Source: Comamonadaceae bacterium (GTDB lineage: Bacteria; Pseudomonadota; Gammaproteobacteria; Burkholderiales; Burkholderiaceae_C). From it: DNA of 64,000 bases. The notes beneath the pieces were generated by a model. The model was given only the letters and a program-made list of their open reading frames with translations, ran no database searches and was not told where the DNA came from. This document shows positions 44,019-53,703 of the stretch, piece by piece. Location: NCBI GenBank assembly GCA_027488735.1, contig JAIYBB010000003.1, positions 1-64,000 of the forward strand, read 5' to 3'. Within the stretch, counting starts at the first letter, position 1. Each line of letters begins with the position of its first letter. Both the position numbers and the translations under genes were made by a program.

Positions 44019-44789
44019 TCACACCAACGCCAACACCAATGAAGAATCTTCAAAAAATGCATAAACCGAATCACCGGTGTTGATCCCCGGGTGCGCAGCA
44101 AAGCCGATCAGGTTCAGGTTAGGCCCAATTTGAAGGCTGATCTCCGCGGGTTCACTGCGGGATTTGCGTTTGACCTTTCCGCTCACAACATTGGCAGGGG
44201 GTGCAACAGGCGCTTGTCTGGACATGCCAACCGCTGTTGCCTTGCACCAGACCATCACCTCCACCCCGGCTTGGAGATCAAGCAGTTGCGCGCTTTCACG
44301 CGTGATTTTCGCGACCCACTGCGTACTGTCAGGCAGTTGTACTGTGACCCAAGCCAAGCCACCCGAAATATTGAGTTTGGTCACTTCTGCCAGAAACTGA
44401 TTGCGCATGCTGGTTCGAAATGTCAAAGCCAATGAGGCTTTGGGTAAGGCCTGGTGGGTGGCTGATTGTTGGATATTGGCCATCAGTTGCTTGCGGGCAG
44501 AACCAAGGCGCTGGGCTGCATCCAACAACTGCTGCCCGGCTTGTGTCAAGCGCGTACCGCCTCCGCCAGCACCGCCCACCACCTTTTCAACCAGCGCCAA
44601 GCCAGATAAATTGCTCAGCGTATCTATCGCCTGCCAGGCGGCTTTGTAACTGACGCCAGCGTCTCTGGCTGCTTGGGAAATAGATCCCGCCTTGGACAGA
44701 CTTCGCAATATTTGCAATCGTTTGTCAGTGATGGCGTGCCCCAGTGCTTGAGAGACGCGAAGTGTTTTTTTTGCAGTGGCCACAGTCAA
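44019..44789 (-). CDS. modE: Molybdate-responsive regulator ModE
   Basis: 256 residues. Winged HTH KRLQILRSLSKAGSISQAAR, SYKAAWQAIDTLSNL, and GGAGGGGTRLTQAGQQLL; C-terminal di-mop (TOBE) domains, the first with LTFRTSMRNQF (about 125-190) and the second with LNLIGFAAHPGINTGDSVYAFF. Binds molybdate and represses modABC. Divergent from modA with a near-canonical ModE box in between. Confidence 0.94.
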   Translation of the reverse strand: MTVATAKKTLRVSQALGHAITDKRLQILRSLSKAGSISQAARDAGVSYKAAWQAIDTLSNLSGLALVEKVVGGAGGGGTRLTQAGQQLLDAAQRLGSARKQLMANIQQSATHQALPKASLALTFRTSMRNQFLAEVTKLNISGGLAWVTVQLPDSTQWVAKITRESAQLLDLQAGVEVMVWCKATAVGMSRQAPVAPPANVVSGKVKRKSRSEPAEISLQIGPNLNLIGFAAHPGINTGDSVYAFFEDSSLVLALV

Positions 44790-44807
44790 AATAGGTTATG
44801 GTACATT

Positions 44808-44830
44808 CGTTATTCCGAAATAGAATAGCG
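44808..44830. promoter_or_regulatory. ModE box
   Basis: CGTTATTC and GAATAGCG arms (7 of 8 bases complementary) separated by 7 bases, matching the known CGnTAT-N-ATAnCG plan of ModE operators. Lies 18 bases ahead of modE in the 266-base divergent gap with modA. The remaining 225 bases before modA show no Moco riboswitch. Confidence 0.8.
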
Positions 44831-45055
44831 AAACAACAAGATCAAATTCCAATCGTGCAAAGTATGGAAAACAGCGAGGTCCTGCAAGCATGTTTTTTCA
44901 AACATTTGAACGGGCGCACGAGCGGTGCATTCGCTGCCATTCTAGGCATAGTTTGCGCGAGCACAGGTTTTCGTCATGTACCGCCAATTCTTGTATGTCT
45001 CTTTGTCATTGAGCTTTTTGTGGTGTCAAGTCAATTTCTGAACACTGATTGAATC

Positions 45056-45841
45056 ATGAACCGATTTGTTACTCATTTTTTGGCGACAGTGTTGTCGACT
45101 TTGTTGCTGGCAATGAATATCCAGGCACAGGACAAGCCAGCTGCTGTTATCAGAGTGGCTGCTGCCTCGGATTTGAAATTTGCCTTGGAAGAATTGGCTG
45201 AGCAGTTTGAAAAAAGCACCGGCCAAAAAGTGATCTTGGTGTTTGGTTCATCCGGTCAATTCACCACACAGTTGTTGCAAGGTGCTCCGTTTGACATGTT
45301 CATGTCGGCGGACGAAAACTTGGTTTTTAAATTGACTGCAGCTGGAAAAACCAAAGACCGTGGCCGTGTTTATGCGGTGGGTCGTATCGGTTTATTTGTG
45401 CCCCATGGCTCGGCATTAAAAGCTGACAGCAGTTTGAAAGATTTATCTGCCGCATTCGAAGATGGAAGACTGAAAAAATTGGCCATTGCCAATCCCCAGC
45501 ATGCGCCCTATGGTGAACGTGCCAAGCAGGCTTTGCAACGTGCTGCTTTATGGGATCGGATGCAGAATAAATTAGTGATGGGTGAGAATATTTCGCAGGC
45601 TGCGCAATTTGCGGTCTCTGGGTCTGCGCAAGCGGGCATCATTGCCCAATCGCTGGCGCTTGCGCCTGCATTGGCAGACAAAGGAAAATTTGCATTGATT
45701 GATGCCTCAGTTCATGATCCTTTGATTCAGCGCATGGTTTTGCTCAAAACAGCTGCACCCGCGGCACAGCTCTTTTACGATTTTCTTGGCAGCAAACCTG
45801 CACATGCCGTGTTAACCCGATATGGTTTCACTGTGCCCTGA
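45056..45841 (+). CDS. modA: Molybdate-binding periplasmic protein ModA
   Basis: 261 residues, signal peptide ending NIQAQD. Mature start RVAAASDLKFALEELAEQFE and VFGSSGQFTTQLLQGAPFD, MFMSADEN carry the oxyanion-binding Ser and helix ends of ModA. High-affinity molybdate/tungstate capture for ModBC. Preceded by a leader of about 225 bases after the ModE box. Confidence 0.94.
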   Translation: MNRFVTHFLATVLSTLLLAMNIQAQDKPAAVIRVAAASDLKFALEELAEQFEKSTGQKVILVFGSSGQFTTQLLQGAPFDMFMSADENLVFKLTAAGKTKDRGRVYAVGRIGLFVPHGSALKADSSLKDLSAAFEDGRLKKLAIANPQHAPYGERAKQALQRAALWDRMQNKLVMGENISQAAQFAVSGSAQAGIIAQSLALAPALADKGKFALIDASVHDPLIQRMVLLKTAAPAAQLFYDFLGSKPAHAVLTRYGFTVP

Positions 45842-45857
45842 CAACTAGGAGTGCATC

Positions 45858-46523
45858 ATCGACTGGCAAGCTCTTGTTTTATCTTTGCAACTGGCATCAG
45901 TGACCTTGCTACTGCTATTGCCTGCAGGCTTGTTGCTGGCACGTTGGTTGGCCTACACCCATTTCAAGGGCAAATACCTGATTGAAGCTTTGGTGGTGCT
46001 GCCTTTGGTTTTGCCGCCAACTGTGCTGGGTTATTACCTTTTGGTCTCGGTGGGTAGCGCTTCGCCGTTGGGTCAATGGTTGTCGCAACAGTTGGATATA
46101 CAACTGGCGTTCCATTTCTCTGGGTTGGTACTGGCCTCGGTGATTTTCAACATACCGTTTCTTGTGCAACCTATTCAACGTGCGTTTGAATCCATACCGA
46201 GTAATTTGGGCGAAGCCGCTGCAGTCAGTGGTTTGAATGCGTGGGAAATTTTTTGGCGCGTTGAATTGCCGTTGGCTTGGCCAGGCGTCTTGTCTGCCAT
46301 GGTGTTGACGTTTGTTCATACGCTGGGTGAGTTTGGAGTGGTGTTGATGATCGGCGGCAGCATTCCTGGTGAAACCAGAACGCTGGCTATTTCTATTTAT
46401 GACCGTGTACAAGCGTTTGATTTGGTCAGCGCTGACCGCATGTCTTTGCTGTTGCTCTTGTTGTCATTGATCGCGGTGGCGGTTTCTTTTTTCGCCACCG
46501 CTCGCTTAGGTAGACGCAAATGA
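45858..46523 (+). CDS. modB: Molybdate ABC transporter permease ModB with an apparent ATC start
   Basis: About 221 residues. Five/six-helix permease with LEAxx-like EAAAVSGLNAWEIFWRVELP coupling loop and LGEFGVVLMIGG. The usual ModB start (MDWQAL-xLSLQLA) aligns with ATC GAC TGG at 45858, six bases after an AGGAG box. No ATG/GTG/TTG is in frame there, and the first canonical codon (TTG 45885) lies 34 bases past AGGAG and would lose part of helix 1. I annotate from 45858 and flag it. Overlaps modC by 4. Confidence 0.85.
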   Translation: MDWQALVLSLQLASVTLLLLLPAGLLLARWLAYTHFKGKYLIEALVVLPLVLPPTVLGYYLLVSVGSASPLGQWLSQQLDIQLAFHFSGLVLASVIFNIPFLVQPIQRAFESIPSNLGEAAAVSGLNAWEIFWRVELPLAWPGVLSAMVLTFVHTLGEFGVVLMIGGSIPGETRTLAISIYDRVQAFDLVSADRMSLLLLLLSLIAVAVSFFATARLGRRK

Positions 46524-47677
46524 CTCAGGCTGGTGATAGCCATTTGCAAGTAGAGATTTCACAATCTGTGCCTATGCCTTTGCATGGCAGTTTCAGTTGC
46601 TCTTCCGGTCAAATGCTGGCTTTGGTGGGCCCTTCAGGTGCAGGGAAAACATCTATGTTGCGTATGTTGGCTGGTTTGCTGCAACCGGCCCAAGCCAGAG
46701 TCAGCGTTGGCGACGAAATTTGGTGCGATACCTCGTGTGGCGTTCACATGCGCACGCAACAGCGTCGGGTTGGTTTTGTATTTCAGAACTACGCACTGAT
46801 GCCGCACATGACCGCGATTGAGAATGTGGCCTTAGCCATGCTGCATTTGCCCCGGCAAATTCGGTTGCAGCAAGCGCAAGACTGGTTACAGCGGATGGGA
46901 TTGACCAAAGAGCAGCAGCATCGCTTGCCTGCGCTTTTGTCAGGTGGGCAGCAGCAACGCGTGGCACTTGCGCGGGCCTTGGCCAGAGAGCCACGCTTGC
47001 TGTTGATGGACGAGCCTTTTTCAGCGGTTGACCAATTGAGTCGACGGGGTTTGTATGGTTTGATCGCAGATTTGCGGCGTGATTTGCAAATGCCTATTGT
47101 GTTGGTGACCCATGATTTAAATGAGGCCCGTCAATTGGCAGACAAATTGGTGGTGATGGATGCAGGACAGGTGCTTCAAGAAGGAACACCTGCGCACATT
47201 TATCGCTCACCGCGCAATGCACGAGTTGCTGATTTGGTGGGTATACCCAATCGGTTTCATGGTCGCTGGTTAGGTGCAGGGGGCCCCCATGTGTTGCCAG
47301 CGGGCTTGGCTTGGTTGGAGTGGTTGCCTAGCGCTAGTGCATCATCTGGCCTACTTTTGGTGGTCAGTGACAAAGGCCGATTGAGAACGGCTGGCCAAGC
47401 AGTGACTTGGGTGATTCAAGGTGATGGTATCGACGCGAACCCACAAGCTGTTCATGGTGGGCCGACGGATATTCAATCTGTGGTTTTAAATGCATCCGTC
47501 AGTAGCCTGCGTAGTTTGGGTGAAATTTCTTTGGCTACTTTGCATGTACAAGCGCTGCAAGACACTCCGCTACAACTGACTTTGTCAGGAGCCAATAGGC
47601 AGCATCTTCAACTGGGACAGTTGTTGACAGTTCGCTTGGACTGTCGATGGATTCATGTCATGCCAGTGCGCAGTTGA
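46520..47677 (+). CDS. modC: Molybdate ABC transporter ATPase ModC
   Basis: 385 residues. Walker A VGPSGAGKTSML, Q-loop FVFQNYAL, signature LSGGQQQRVALARAL, Walker B LLLMDEPFSAVD, H-loop VTHDLNEA. The C-terminal half (270-385) is a TOBE/mop regulatory domain. Powers molybdate import, presumably for the neighbouring formate dehydrogenase. Confidence 0.94.
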   Translation: MTQAGDSHLQVEISQSVPMPLHGSFSCSSGQMLALVGPSGAGKTSMLRMLAGLLQPAQARVSVGDEIWCDTSCGVHMRTQQRRVGFVFQNYALMPHMTAIENVALAMLHLPRQIRLQQAQDWLQRMGLTKEQQHRLPALLSGGQQQRVALARALAREPRLLLMDEPFSAVDQLSRRGLYGLIADLRRDLQMPIVLVTHDLNEARQLADKLVVMDAGQVLQEGTPAHIYRSPRNARVADLVGIPNRFHGRWLGAGGPHVLPAGLAWLEWLPSASASSGLLLVVSDKGRLRTAGQAVTWVIQGDGIDANPQAVHGGPTDIQSVVLNASVSSLRSLGEISLATLHVQALQDTPLQLTLSGANRQHLQLGQLLTVRLDCRWIHVMPVRS

Positions 47678-47750
47678 ATCGGAGTTTCCAATTACTTTCT
47701 ATTGAATCTATAACTCACCGGCACACTGACGCAGGTGCGCTGACCTTGCC

Positions 47751-47990
47751 CTATTTGGCAGGTGCAGGTTCTAAATTGGCCCGATGTTGTTGCAATGCTT
47801 TTGTTACCAGCGCAGACAATTCATTTGTTTCACCCAAGTCCATCGATTGAAACAATTTCAAACGCATGCGAGGTTCCCAAAATTTGCGAATGTGGTTGGC
47901 GATGCCATCCACGGCTTCGTTTTGATCGGGGTAGGCTGAGAAAAATTGGCCGATTTGATTGGCCATACTGACCAGGTTATGGGTATGCAT
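47751..47990 (-). CDS. fdsD: Formate dehydrogenase delta subunit
   Basis: 79 residues with LVSMANQIGQFFSAYP and IANHIRKFWEPRMR, the FdsD (PF11390) signature. Small subunit of soluble NAD-linked formate dehydrogenase, needed for a functional or stable enzyme. Overlaps fdhD by 14 bases; last gene of the operon, convergent to modC. Confidence 0.92.
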   Translation of the reverse strand: MHTHNLVSMANQIGQFFSAYPDQNEAVDGIANHIRKFWEPRMRLKLFQSMDLGETNELSALVTKALQQHRANLEPAPAK

Positions 47991-48774
47991 GAGCTTGTCT
48001 CTCCATTGGGACGGAGGAAATGGTGTTTAAAAATCTTTCGGGATAGGTATATGCCGTGAAGCTGTCTCCCCGCACTTGTCCAGCCAGCAGCAGATTGTGC
48101 GACTGCGCGATATCTACTGCCAAGCGCGTCGGTGCTGACACGGCGGTCAAAGCACCAGCGCCGGATTGGATGGTTTTTTGCACCATCTCAAAACTGGCGC
48201 GGCTGGTGATGCACACAAAACCTTGTGTCGCATCCACGGGGGCTTTGGTCATTGCGCCAATCAGTTTGTCCAAGGCGTTGTGTCTGCCCACATCTTCACG
48301 CACGATCTGAATCACGCCGTTGGCATCCGACCAAGCGGCGGCATGCGTCGCGCCGGTTTGCAATTTCAAAGGTTGCAGTGCCCGCAGTCCTGCGTGTGCG
48401 CGTTGCATGGCTTGCACATCCACATGAACCTCTGGCGCTTGCGGCAGCGACAACTTGACTTGCGCCAAGCTGTCGGTACCGCACAAGCCGCAACCAGTGC
48501 GACCGGCCATGCTGCGTTTGCGTTCTTTCAAACGTGCTTCGCATTGGGCGGCGACCTCTAGGTGAACTTCCACGCCCAGCGGTTGTTCAATCACTTCAAC
48601 ACCATACAGTTGCGAGGCTTGGTCAATCAAGCCTTCGCTGAGCGCAAAGCCAAGCGCAAAGTCTTCCAAGTTCAAAGGTGTCGCCATCATCACGGCATGA
48701 GAAATGCCATTGAACACCAAGGCCACCGGCATCTCGTCAGCCAGATGTGCTCTTGATGCCAATTGCATGTTCAC
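47977..48774 (-). CDS. fdhD: Formate dehydrogenase accessory sulfurtransferase FdhD
   Basis: 265 residues. Contains LEDFALGFALSEGLI, GRTGCGLCGTDSL with the CxxC that carries persulfide, and VREDVGRHNALDKLIG, SRASFEMVQKTIQSG. Transfers sulfur to the bis-MGD molybdenum cofactor before insertion into FdsA. Overlaps fdsA by ATGA. Confidence 0.94.
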   Translation of the reverse strand: MNMQLASRAHLADEMPVALVFNGISHAVMMATPLNLEDFALGFALSEGLIDQASQLYGVEVIEQPLGVEVHLEVAAQCEARLKERKRSMAGRTGCGLCGTDSLAQVKLSLPQAPEVHVDVQAMQRAHAGLRALQPLKLQTGATHAAAWSDANGVIQIVREDVGRHNALDKLIGAMTKAPVDATQGFVCITSRASFEMVQKTIQSGAGALTAVSAPTRLAVDIAQSHNLLLAGQVRGDSFTAYTYPERFLNTISSVPMERQAHAYP

Positions 48775-51653
48775 TTGCCGACCACCTCAAAACTGTCTGA
48801 CTGTGCTTTGGCGAGTAAATCCAGTTGGTTTTTGTTGAAACGCTGGTAGTTTTGTTGCCACTCAGAAGGTTGGCTCACCGCCACGACTTGCACCGCCGTC
48901 ACTTTGTACTCGGGGCAGTTGGTCGCCCAGTCAGATGCATCGGTGGTGATCACATTCGCACCGGACTCGGGGAAGTGAAAGGTGGTATAGACCACACCGG
49001 CTTGCATGGCCTCGGTCACGCGGGCGCGCAACACGGTGCGCCCAGAGCGACTCTCAATGCCCACCCAGTCGTGGTCTTTGATGCCGCGCTCTTCAGCGTC
49101 GTGCGGGTGAATGTCCAAGCGGTCTTCGTCATGCCACTGGTTATTGTCGGTGCGGCGGGTTTGCGCGCCCACGTTGTATTGCGACAAGATGCGACCCGTG
49201 GTCAGCAGCAACGGGAATTTGCGGGTGACTTTCTCTGGCGTGGCCACGTATTGCGTGGGGAAGAACTTGCCTTTGCCGCGCACAAAACCACTGACGTGCA
49301 TGATGTCAATGCCTGCGTCTGCGGTGTCCGCATTGCATGGCCATTGCAGGCTGGTGTGTTGGTCAATCTTTTCGTAACTGACACCGGCAAAGCTCGGTGT
49401 CAGTGCCGCAATTTCTTTCATGATCTCTTGCGGATGCGCATAGTGCATGTCATAGCCCAGCGCCTTCGCCAGTTTGACTGTGACTTCCCAATCGGCCAAA
49501 CCAGCCATGGGTGGCATGGCTTGACGCACGCGAGAAATGCGGCGCTCGGCGTTGGTGAAGGTGCCGTCTTTTTCCAGGAACGATGAACCCGGCAAAAACA
49601 CATGCGCGTATTTGGCGGTTTCGTTCAAGAAAATGTCTTGCACAACGATGCATTCCATCGCCGACAAAGCCGCAGCTACGTGCTGCGTGTCCGGGTCGGA
49701 TTGCACAATGTCTTCACCTTGGCAATACAAACCGAGGAAAGAGCCGTCCATGGCTGCGTCAAACATATTGGGAATACGCAAGCCGGGTTCGGGGCTGAGT
49801 GTCACGCCCCAAGCGCCCTCAAAAAGAGTGCGTGTGGTGGTGTCAGAGATGTGGCGGTAGCCGGGCAACTCGTGCGGGAAACTGCCCATGTCGCAAGCGC
49901 CTTGCACATTGTTTTGACCACGCAAGGGGTTCACGCCCACACCTTCGCGTCCGACCATGCCGCAAGCCATGGACAAATTGGCAATGCCCATGACCATGGT
50001 GGAGCCTTGTGAATGCTCGGTCACACCCAGGCCGTAGTAAATCGCTGAATTTGGACCTGCGGCATACATGCGGGCAGCGGCGCGCACTTCAGCGGCGGGA
50101 ACGCCGGTGACGCTCTCGAAGGCTTCGGGTGAGTTTTCAGGCTTGGAAACAAACTCGCACCATTCGTTAAAGCTCTTGTCATCGCAACGTTTGGCCACAT
50201 AGTCTTTGGCGACCAAGCCTTCGGTGACCACCACATGTGCCAGTGAGTTGATGAGTGCGACATTGGTGCCGGGGCGCAAAGCCAAATGGTGTTGCGCCTT
50301 CACATGCGGGCTGCTGACCAGATCAATCTTGCGCGGGTCAGCGACGATGAGTTTGGCACCATCGCGCAAACGGCGTTTCATGCGTGACGCAAACACCGGG
50401 TGTGCATCGGTGGGGTTGGCGCCGATGACCAGCAACACATCGGCGTGTTCCACCGATTTGAACGTTTGTGTACCGGCCGATGTGCCAAAGGTTTGTCCCA
50501 AACCGTAGCCGGTGGGCGAATGGCAAACGCGCGCACAAGTGTCGACGTTGTTGGTGCCGAACGCGGCACGCACCAGTTTTTGCACCAGGTAGGTTTCTTC
50601 GTTGGTACAACGCGAAGAGGTGATGCCGCCGACCGAGTCTTTGCCGTGTTTGGCTTGAATGCGTTTGAACTCAGAGGCCGCATGGTTGATGGCCTCGTCC
50701 CAACTCACTTCTTGCCATGGGTCGGTGATCTTGGCGCGAATCATTGGTTTGGTGATGCGGTCTTGGTGCGTGGCATAGCCCCAAGCGAAACGGCCTTTCA
50801 CACATGAATGGCCTTCATTGGCTTTGCCGTCTTTCCAAGGCACCATGCGCACCACGGTGTTGCCTTTCATCTCGGCTTTGAAGCCGCAGCCCACACCGCA
50901 ATAAGCGCAAGTGGTGATCAGGCTGTGCTCGGGTTGGCCCAATTCAATGATGGATTTTTCTTGCAAAGTGGCGGTGGGGCAAGCCTCGACGCAGGCACCG
51001 CAGGACACGCATTCGCTGTCCATGAACGGCTGGTCTTGTCCGGCTGATACGCGGCTCTCGAAGCCCCGGCCTGAAATGGTCAATGCAAACGTGCCTTGGG
51101 TTTCTTCGCAGGCGCGCACGCAGCGATTACACACAATGCATTTGCTCGGGTCGTAGGTGAAGTAAGGATTCGATTCATCCTTTTGCATGTCGCAATGGTG
51201 GTCGCCTGCTTGCGCACCGACGCCGTAGCGCACATTGCGCAATCCGGTGACACCGGCCATGTCTTGCAATTCGCAATTGCCGTTGGCGCTGCAGGTGAGG
51301 CAATCCAGCGGGTGGTCGGAGATGTACAACTCCATCACGCCTTTGCGCAGGTCTTGCAACTTCGGGGTTTGTGTGCGCACCACCATGCCGTTTTCTGCAG
51401 GTGTGGTGCAAGAGGCTGGGTAACCTTTGCGTCCGTCAATCTCTACCAAACACAAGCGGCAAGAACCGAAAGGTTCCAGGCTGTCGGTCGCGCACAACTT
51501 GGGCACTTGTATGCCCGCATCTACCGCTGCACGCATAAGCGAAGTGCCTTTGGGTACGCTGACCTCGTAGCCGTCAATATGCAGACTGACAGTTTCTTCA
51601 GAGGTGCGCGCCGGTGTGCCATGGTCGCGTTCTTGTTTCAGATACATCAACAT
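48771..51653 (-). CDS. fdsA: NAD-dependent formate dehydrogenase, molybdenum alpha subunit
   Basis: 960 residues. N-terminal [2Fe-2S] (C54, C65, C68 and C82 region), His/Cys cluster HPLDCLTCSANGNC, two [4Fe-4S] ferredoxin repeats (CIVCNRCVRAC, CVSCGACVEAC), then the bis-MGD domain with its [4Fe-4S] CAYCGVGC and the Mo ligand Cys377 in ARVCHSPTGY (Cys, not Sec). Oxidises formate to CO2 and passes electrons to FdsB/G and NAD+. Contains all expected centres, so probably functional. Confidence 0.96.
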   Translation of the reverse strand: MLMYLKQERDHGTPARTSEETVSLHIDGYEVSVPKGTSLMRAAVDAGIQVPKLCATDSLEPFGSCRLCLVEIDGRKGYPASCTTPAENGMVVRTQTPKLQDLRKGVMELYISDHPLDCLTCSANGNCELQDMAGVTGLRNVRYGVGAQAGDHHCDMQKDESNPYFTYDPSKCIVCNRCVRACEETQGTFALTISGRGFESRVSAGQDQPFMDSECVSCGACVEACPTATLQEKSIIELGQPEHSLITTCAYCGVGCGFKAEMKGNTVVRMVPWKDGKANEGHSCVKGRFAWGYATHQDRITKPMIRAKITDPWQEVSWDEAINHAASEFKRIQAKHGKDSVGGITSSRCTNEETYLVQKLVRAAFGTNNVDTCARVCHSPTGYGLGQTFGTSAGTQTFKSVEHADVLLVIGANPTDAHPVFASRMKRRLRDGAKLIVADPRKIDLVSSPHVKAQHHLALRPGTNVALINSLAHVVVTEGLVAKDYVAKRCDDKSFNEWCEFVSKPENSPEAFESVTGVPAAEVRAAARMYAAGPNSAIYYGLGVTEHSQGSTMVMGIANLSMACGMVGREGVGVNPLRGQNNVQGACDMGSFPHELPGYRHISDTTTRTLFEGAWGVTLSPEPGLRIPNMFDAAMDGSFLGLYCQGEDIVQSDPDTQHVAAALSAMECIVVQDIFLNETAKYAHVFLPGSSFLEKDGTFTNAERRISRVRQAMPPMAGLADWEVTVKLAKALGYDMHYAHPQEIMKEIAALTPSFAGVSYEKIDQHTSLQWPCNADTADAGIDIMHVSGFVRGKGKFFPTQYVATPEKVTRKFPLLLTTGRILSQYNVGAQTRRTDNNQWHDEDRLDIHPHDAEERGIKDHDWVGIESRSGRTVLRARVTEAMQAGVVYTTFHFPESGANVITTDASDWATNCPEYKVTAVQVVAVSQPSEWQQNYQRFNKNQLDLLAKAQSDSFEVVGK

Positions 51654-51662
51654 GCTGGTTCC

Positions 51663-53216
51663 TTAAGAGACGGTGGATTCGGTTTTTTCCAAACCGAAAT
51701 CTGCGGGGTAATGTTTGAGTGCTGACAACACCGGGTAAGGTGTCATGCCGCCCATGGCGCACAGGCTGCCGTGCAACATGGTGTCGCACAAATCGCGCAG
51801 CAAATGCACTTGTTGTTCTTTGTTGGATGCAGTGGCAATGCGGTCAATGGTTTCCACGCCGCGCGTGGACCCGATGCGGCACGGCGTGCATTTGCCGCAA
51901 CTCTCAAGCGCACAAAACTCCATGGCGTAACGCGCGAGTTTGGCCATGTTGGCCGTGTCGTCGTGCACCACAATACCGCCGTGACCAACCACCAAACCGA
52001 GTGCTGCATAGGCTTCGTAATCCAAAGGCACATCCCATTGCGACTCGGGCACATACGCACCCAGCGGTCCGCCGACTTGCACCGCTTTGATCGGGCGACC
52101 ACTGCGACTGCCGCCACCAAAATCAAACAGCAACTCGCGCAATGTCAGACCGAATGCGCGCTCAACCAAACCGCCTTGTTTGATATTGCCGGTGATTTGA
52201 AACGGCAGCGTGCCGGTGGAGCGACCCATGCCGAAATCTTTGTAAAACGCCGCACCTTTGGCCATGATGATGGGCACAGTCGCCAGCGTGATCACATTGT
52301 TGATGACCGTGGGTTGACCGAACAAACCCTCTAAGGCAGGCAAGGGCGGCTTGGCACGAACGATGCCGCGTTTGCCTTCAATGCTCTCGAGCATGGCGGT
52401 TTCTTCACCGCACACGTAGGAGCCAGCAGCTTTGCGCACATGCAAATGAAATGCTTTGCCGCTGCCCAGCACGTTGTCGCCCAGATAACCCGCGGCTTGC
52501 GCCAGACTGATGGCGGTGTTCATGGTGGCAATGGCGTGCGGGTATTCGGAACGGATGTAGATGTAACCCTCTGTGGCACCGACCGCCACACCGGCGATAG
52601 CCATGCCTTCAATCAGCATGTAGGGGTCGCCCTCCATGGTCATGCGGTCGGAGAAGGTGCCGGAGTCGCCTTCGTCGGCATTGCACACCACGTATTTTTG
52701 CGCGGCTGTGGTGGCGCGTACGGTACGCCATTTGATGCCTGCCGGAAACGCTGCACCGCCGCGCCCGCGCAAGCCCGAATCCAACACGTTTTGCACCACT
52801 TCTGCGCCGTCGATAGCCACGGTTTTTTGTAGTCCGACCCAGCCGCCATGCGCGGCGTAATCATCCAAAGACAAGGGACGCGTGATGCCCATGCGGGCAA
52901 AGGTCAGGCGTTGTTGCTTGGCGAGGTAAGGAATGTCATCTGTCAAACCCAGTGACAACGCATGTGAGCCGCCATTCAAAAAACCGGCTTCAAACAAAGA
53001 AGGCACGTCTTCAAAAGTCACCGGCCCGTAAGCCATGCGGCCTTTGGCAGTCACCACTTCAACAAGAGGTTCCAGCCAGAACATGCCACGCGAACTGTTG
53101 CGTTGCACATCAATAGCAATACCGCGCGCTGTGGCTTCTTTGTGCAAAGCGTCAACGATTTCGTCGGCACCGGCAGCCAAGGCCGCGCTGTCGCAAGGAA
53201 TAAATACCGTGGTCAT
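51663..53216 (-). CDS. fdsB: Formate dehydrogenase beta subunit (NuoF-like diaphorase)
   Basis: 517 residues. Thioredoxin-like N-terminus (about 1-110), FMN/NADH module with SGLRGRGGAAFPAGIKW and CNADEGDSGTFSDR, and the [4Fe-4S] ESCGKCTPCRIGSTRG. Transfers electrons from FdsA to NAD+. Overlaps fdsG by ATGA; fdsA follows 9 bases later. Confidence 0.95.
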   Translation of the reverse strand: MTTVFIPCDSAALAAGADEIVDALHKEATARGIAIDVQRNSSRGMFWLEPLVEVVTAKGRMAYGPVTFEDVPSLFEAGFLNGGSHALSLGLTDDIPYLAKQQRLTFARMGITRPLSLDDYAAHGGWVGLQKTVAIDGAEVVQNVLDSGLRGRGGAAFPAGIKWRTVRATTAAQKYVVCNADEGDSGTFSDRMTMEGDPYMLIEGMAIAGVAVGATEGYIYIRSEYPHAIATMNTAISLAQAAGYLGDNVLGSGKAFHLHVRKAAGSYVCGEETAMLESIEGKRGIVRAKPPLPALEGLFGQPTVINNVITLATVPIIMAKGAAFYKDFGMGRSTGTLPFQITGNIKQGGLVERAFGLTLRELLFDFGGGSRSGRPIKAVQVGGPLGAYVPESQWDVPLDYEAYAALGLVVGHGGIVVHDDTANMAKLARYAMEFCALESCGKCTPCRIGSTRGVETIDRIATASNKEQQVHLLRDLCDTMLHGSLCAMGGMTPYPVLSALKHYPADFGLEKTESTVS

Positions 53217-53695
53217 GAGGCGCTCCCAATGTCGGCCACCAGACGCGCCATGCGTGGCTGGTTCATGCGTGCATACAGTTTGTCGTCAATTTGCACCGCA
53301 GGTGATGAAGCGCATAAGCCGAGGCAATACGCCGGTTCCAAAGAGAAGCGGCCATCGGCGCTGGTTTCATGCAATTTGCAGCCCAGCAAGGCTTCGGTTT
53401 GCGCCAACAGTTCTTCGCTACCGCAGGACTGACAAGCCTCGGCGCGACACACTTGCACCACATGTTTGCCGAGCGCTTTGCTGCGGAAAAAATGGTAATA
53501 AGTGATGACGCCATGGACCTCTGCGCGTGAGAGGTTCATGGCCTCGGCCATCATGGGAACGGCGCTGGCTGGAATAAACCCCAAAGCCTCTTGTACCGCG
53601 TGCAACAAGGGCATCAGCCCGCCCGGCATGTCTTTGAATTCAGGCAACAGGCGGCTGACGGTCAGCAATTCAGGGGCTTCAATAGGTTTATTCAT
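53213..53695 (-). CDS. fdsG: Formate dehydrogenase gamma subunit (NuoE-like)
   Basis: 160 residues. NuoE fold with [2Fe-2S] ligands in QVCRAEACQSCG and YCLGLCASSPAV. Helical N-terminus LLHAVQEALGFIPASAVPMM. First structural gene of fdsGBA-fdhD-fdsD; the MFS carrier gene ends upstream with an 8-base gap. Confidence 0.94.
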   Translation of the reverse strand: MNKPIEAPELLTVSRLLPEFKDMPGGLMPLLHAVQEALGFIPASAVPMMAEAMNLSRAEVHGVITYYHFFRSKALGKHVVQVCRAEACQSCGSEELLAQTEALLGCKLHETSADGRFSLEPAYCLGLCASSPAVQIDDKLYARMNQPRMARLVADIGSAS

Positions 53696-53703
53696 TGGCG
53701 TTA

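Noticed and set aside
44798..45052. 84-residue plus-strand frame between modE and modA
   Set aside because: It would begin inside the ModE box, has no ribosome-binding site, and its sequence shows no family or signal pattern. More likely non-coding leader of modA.
44831..45055. Moco riboswitch in the modA leader
   Set aside because: No recognisable conserved Moco motif stretches, only AT/GC-mixed sequence.
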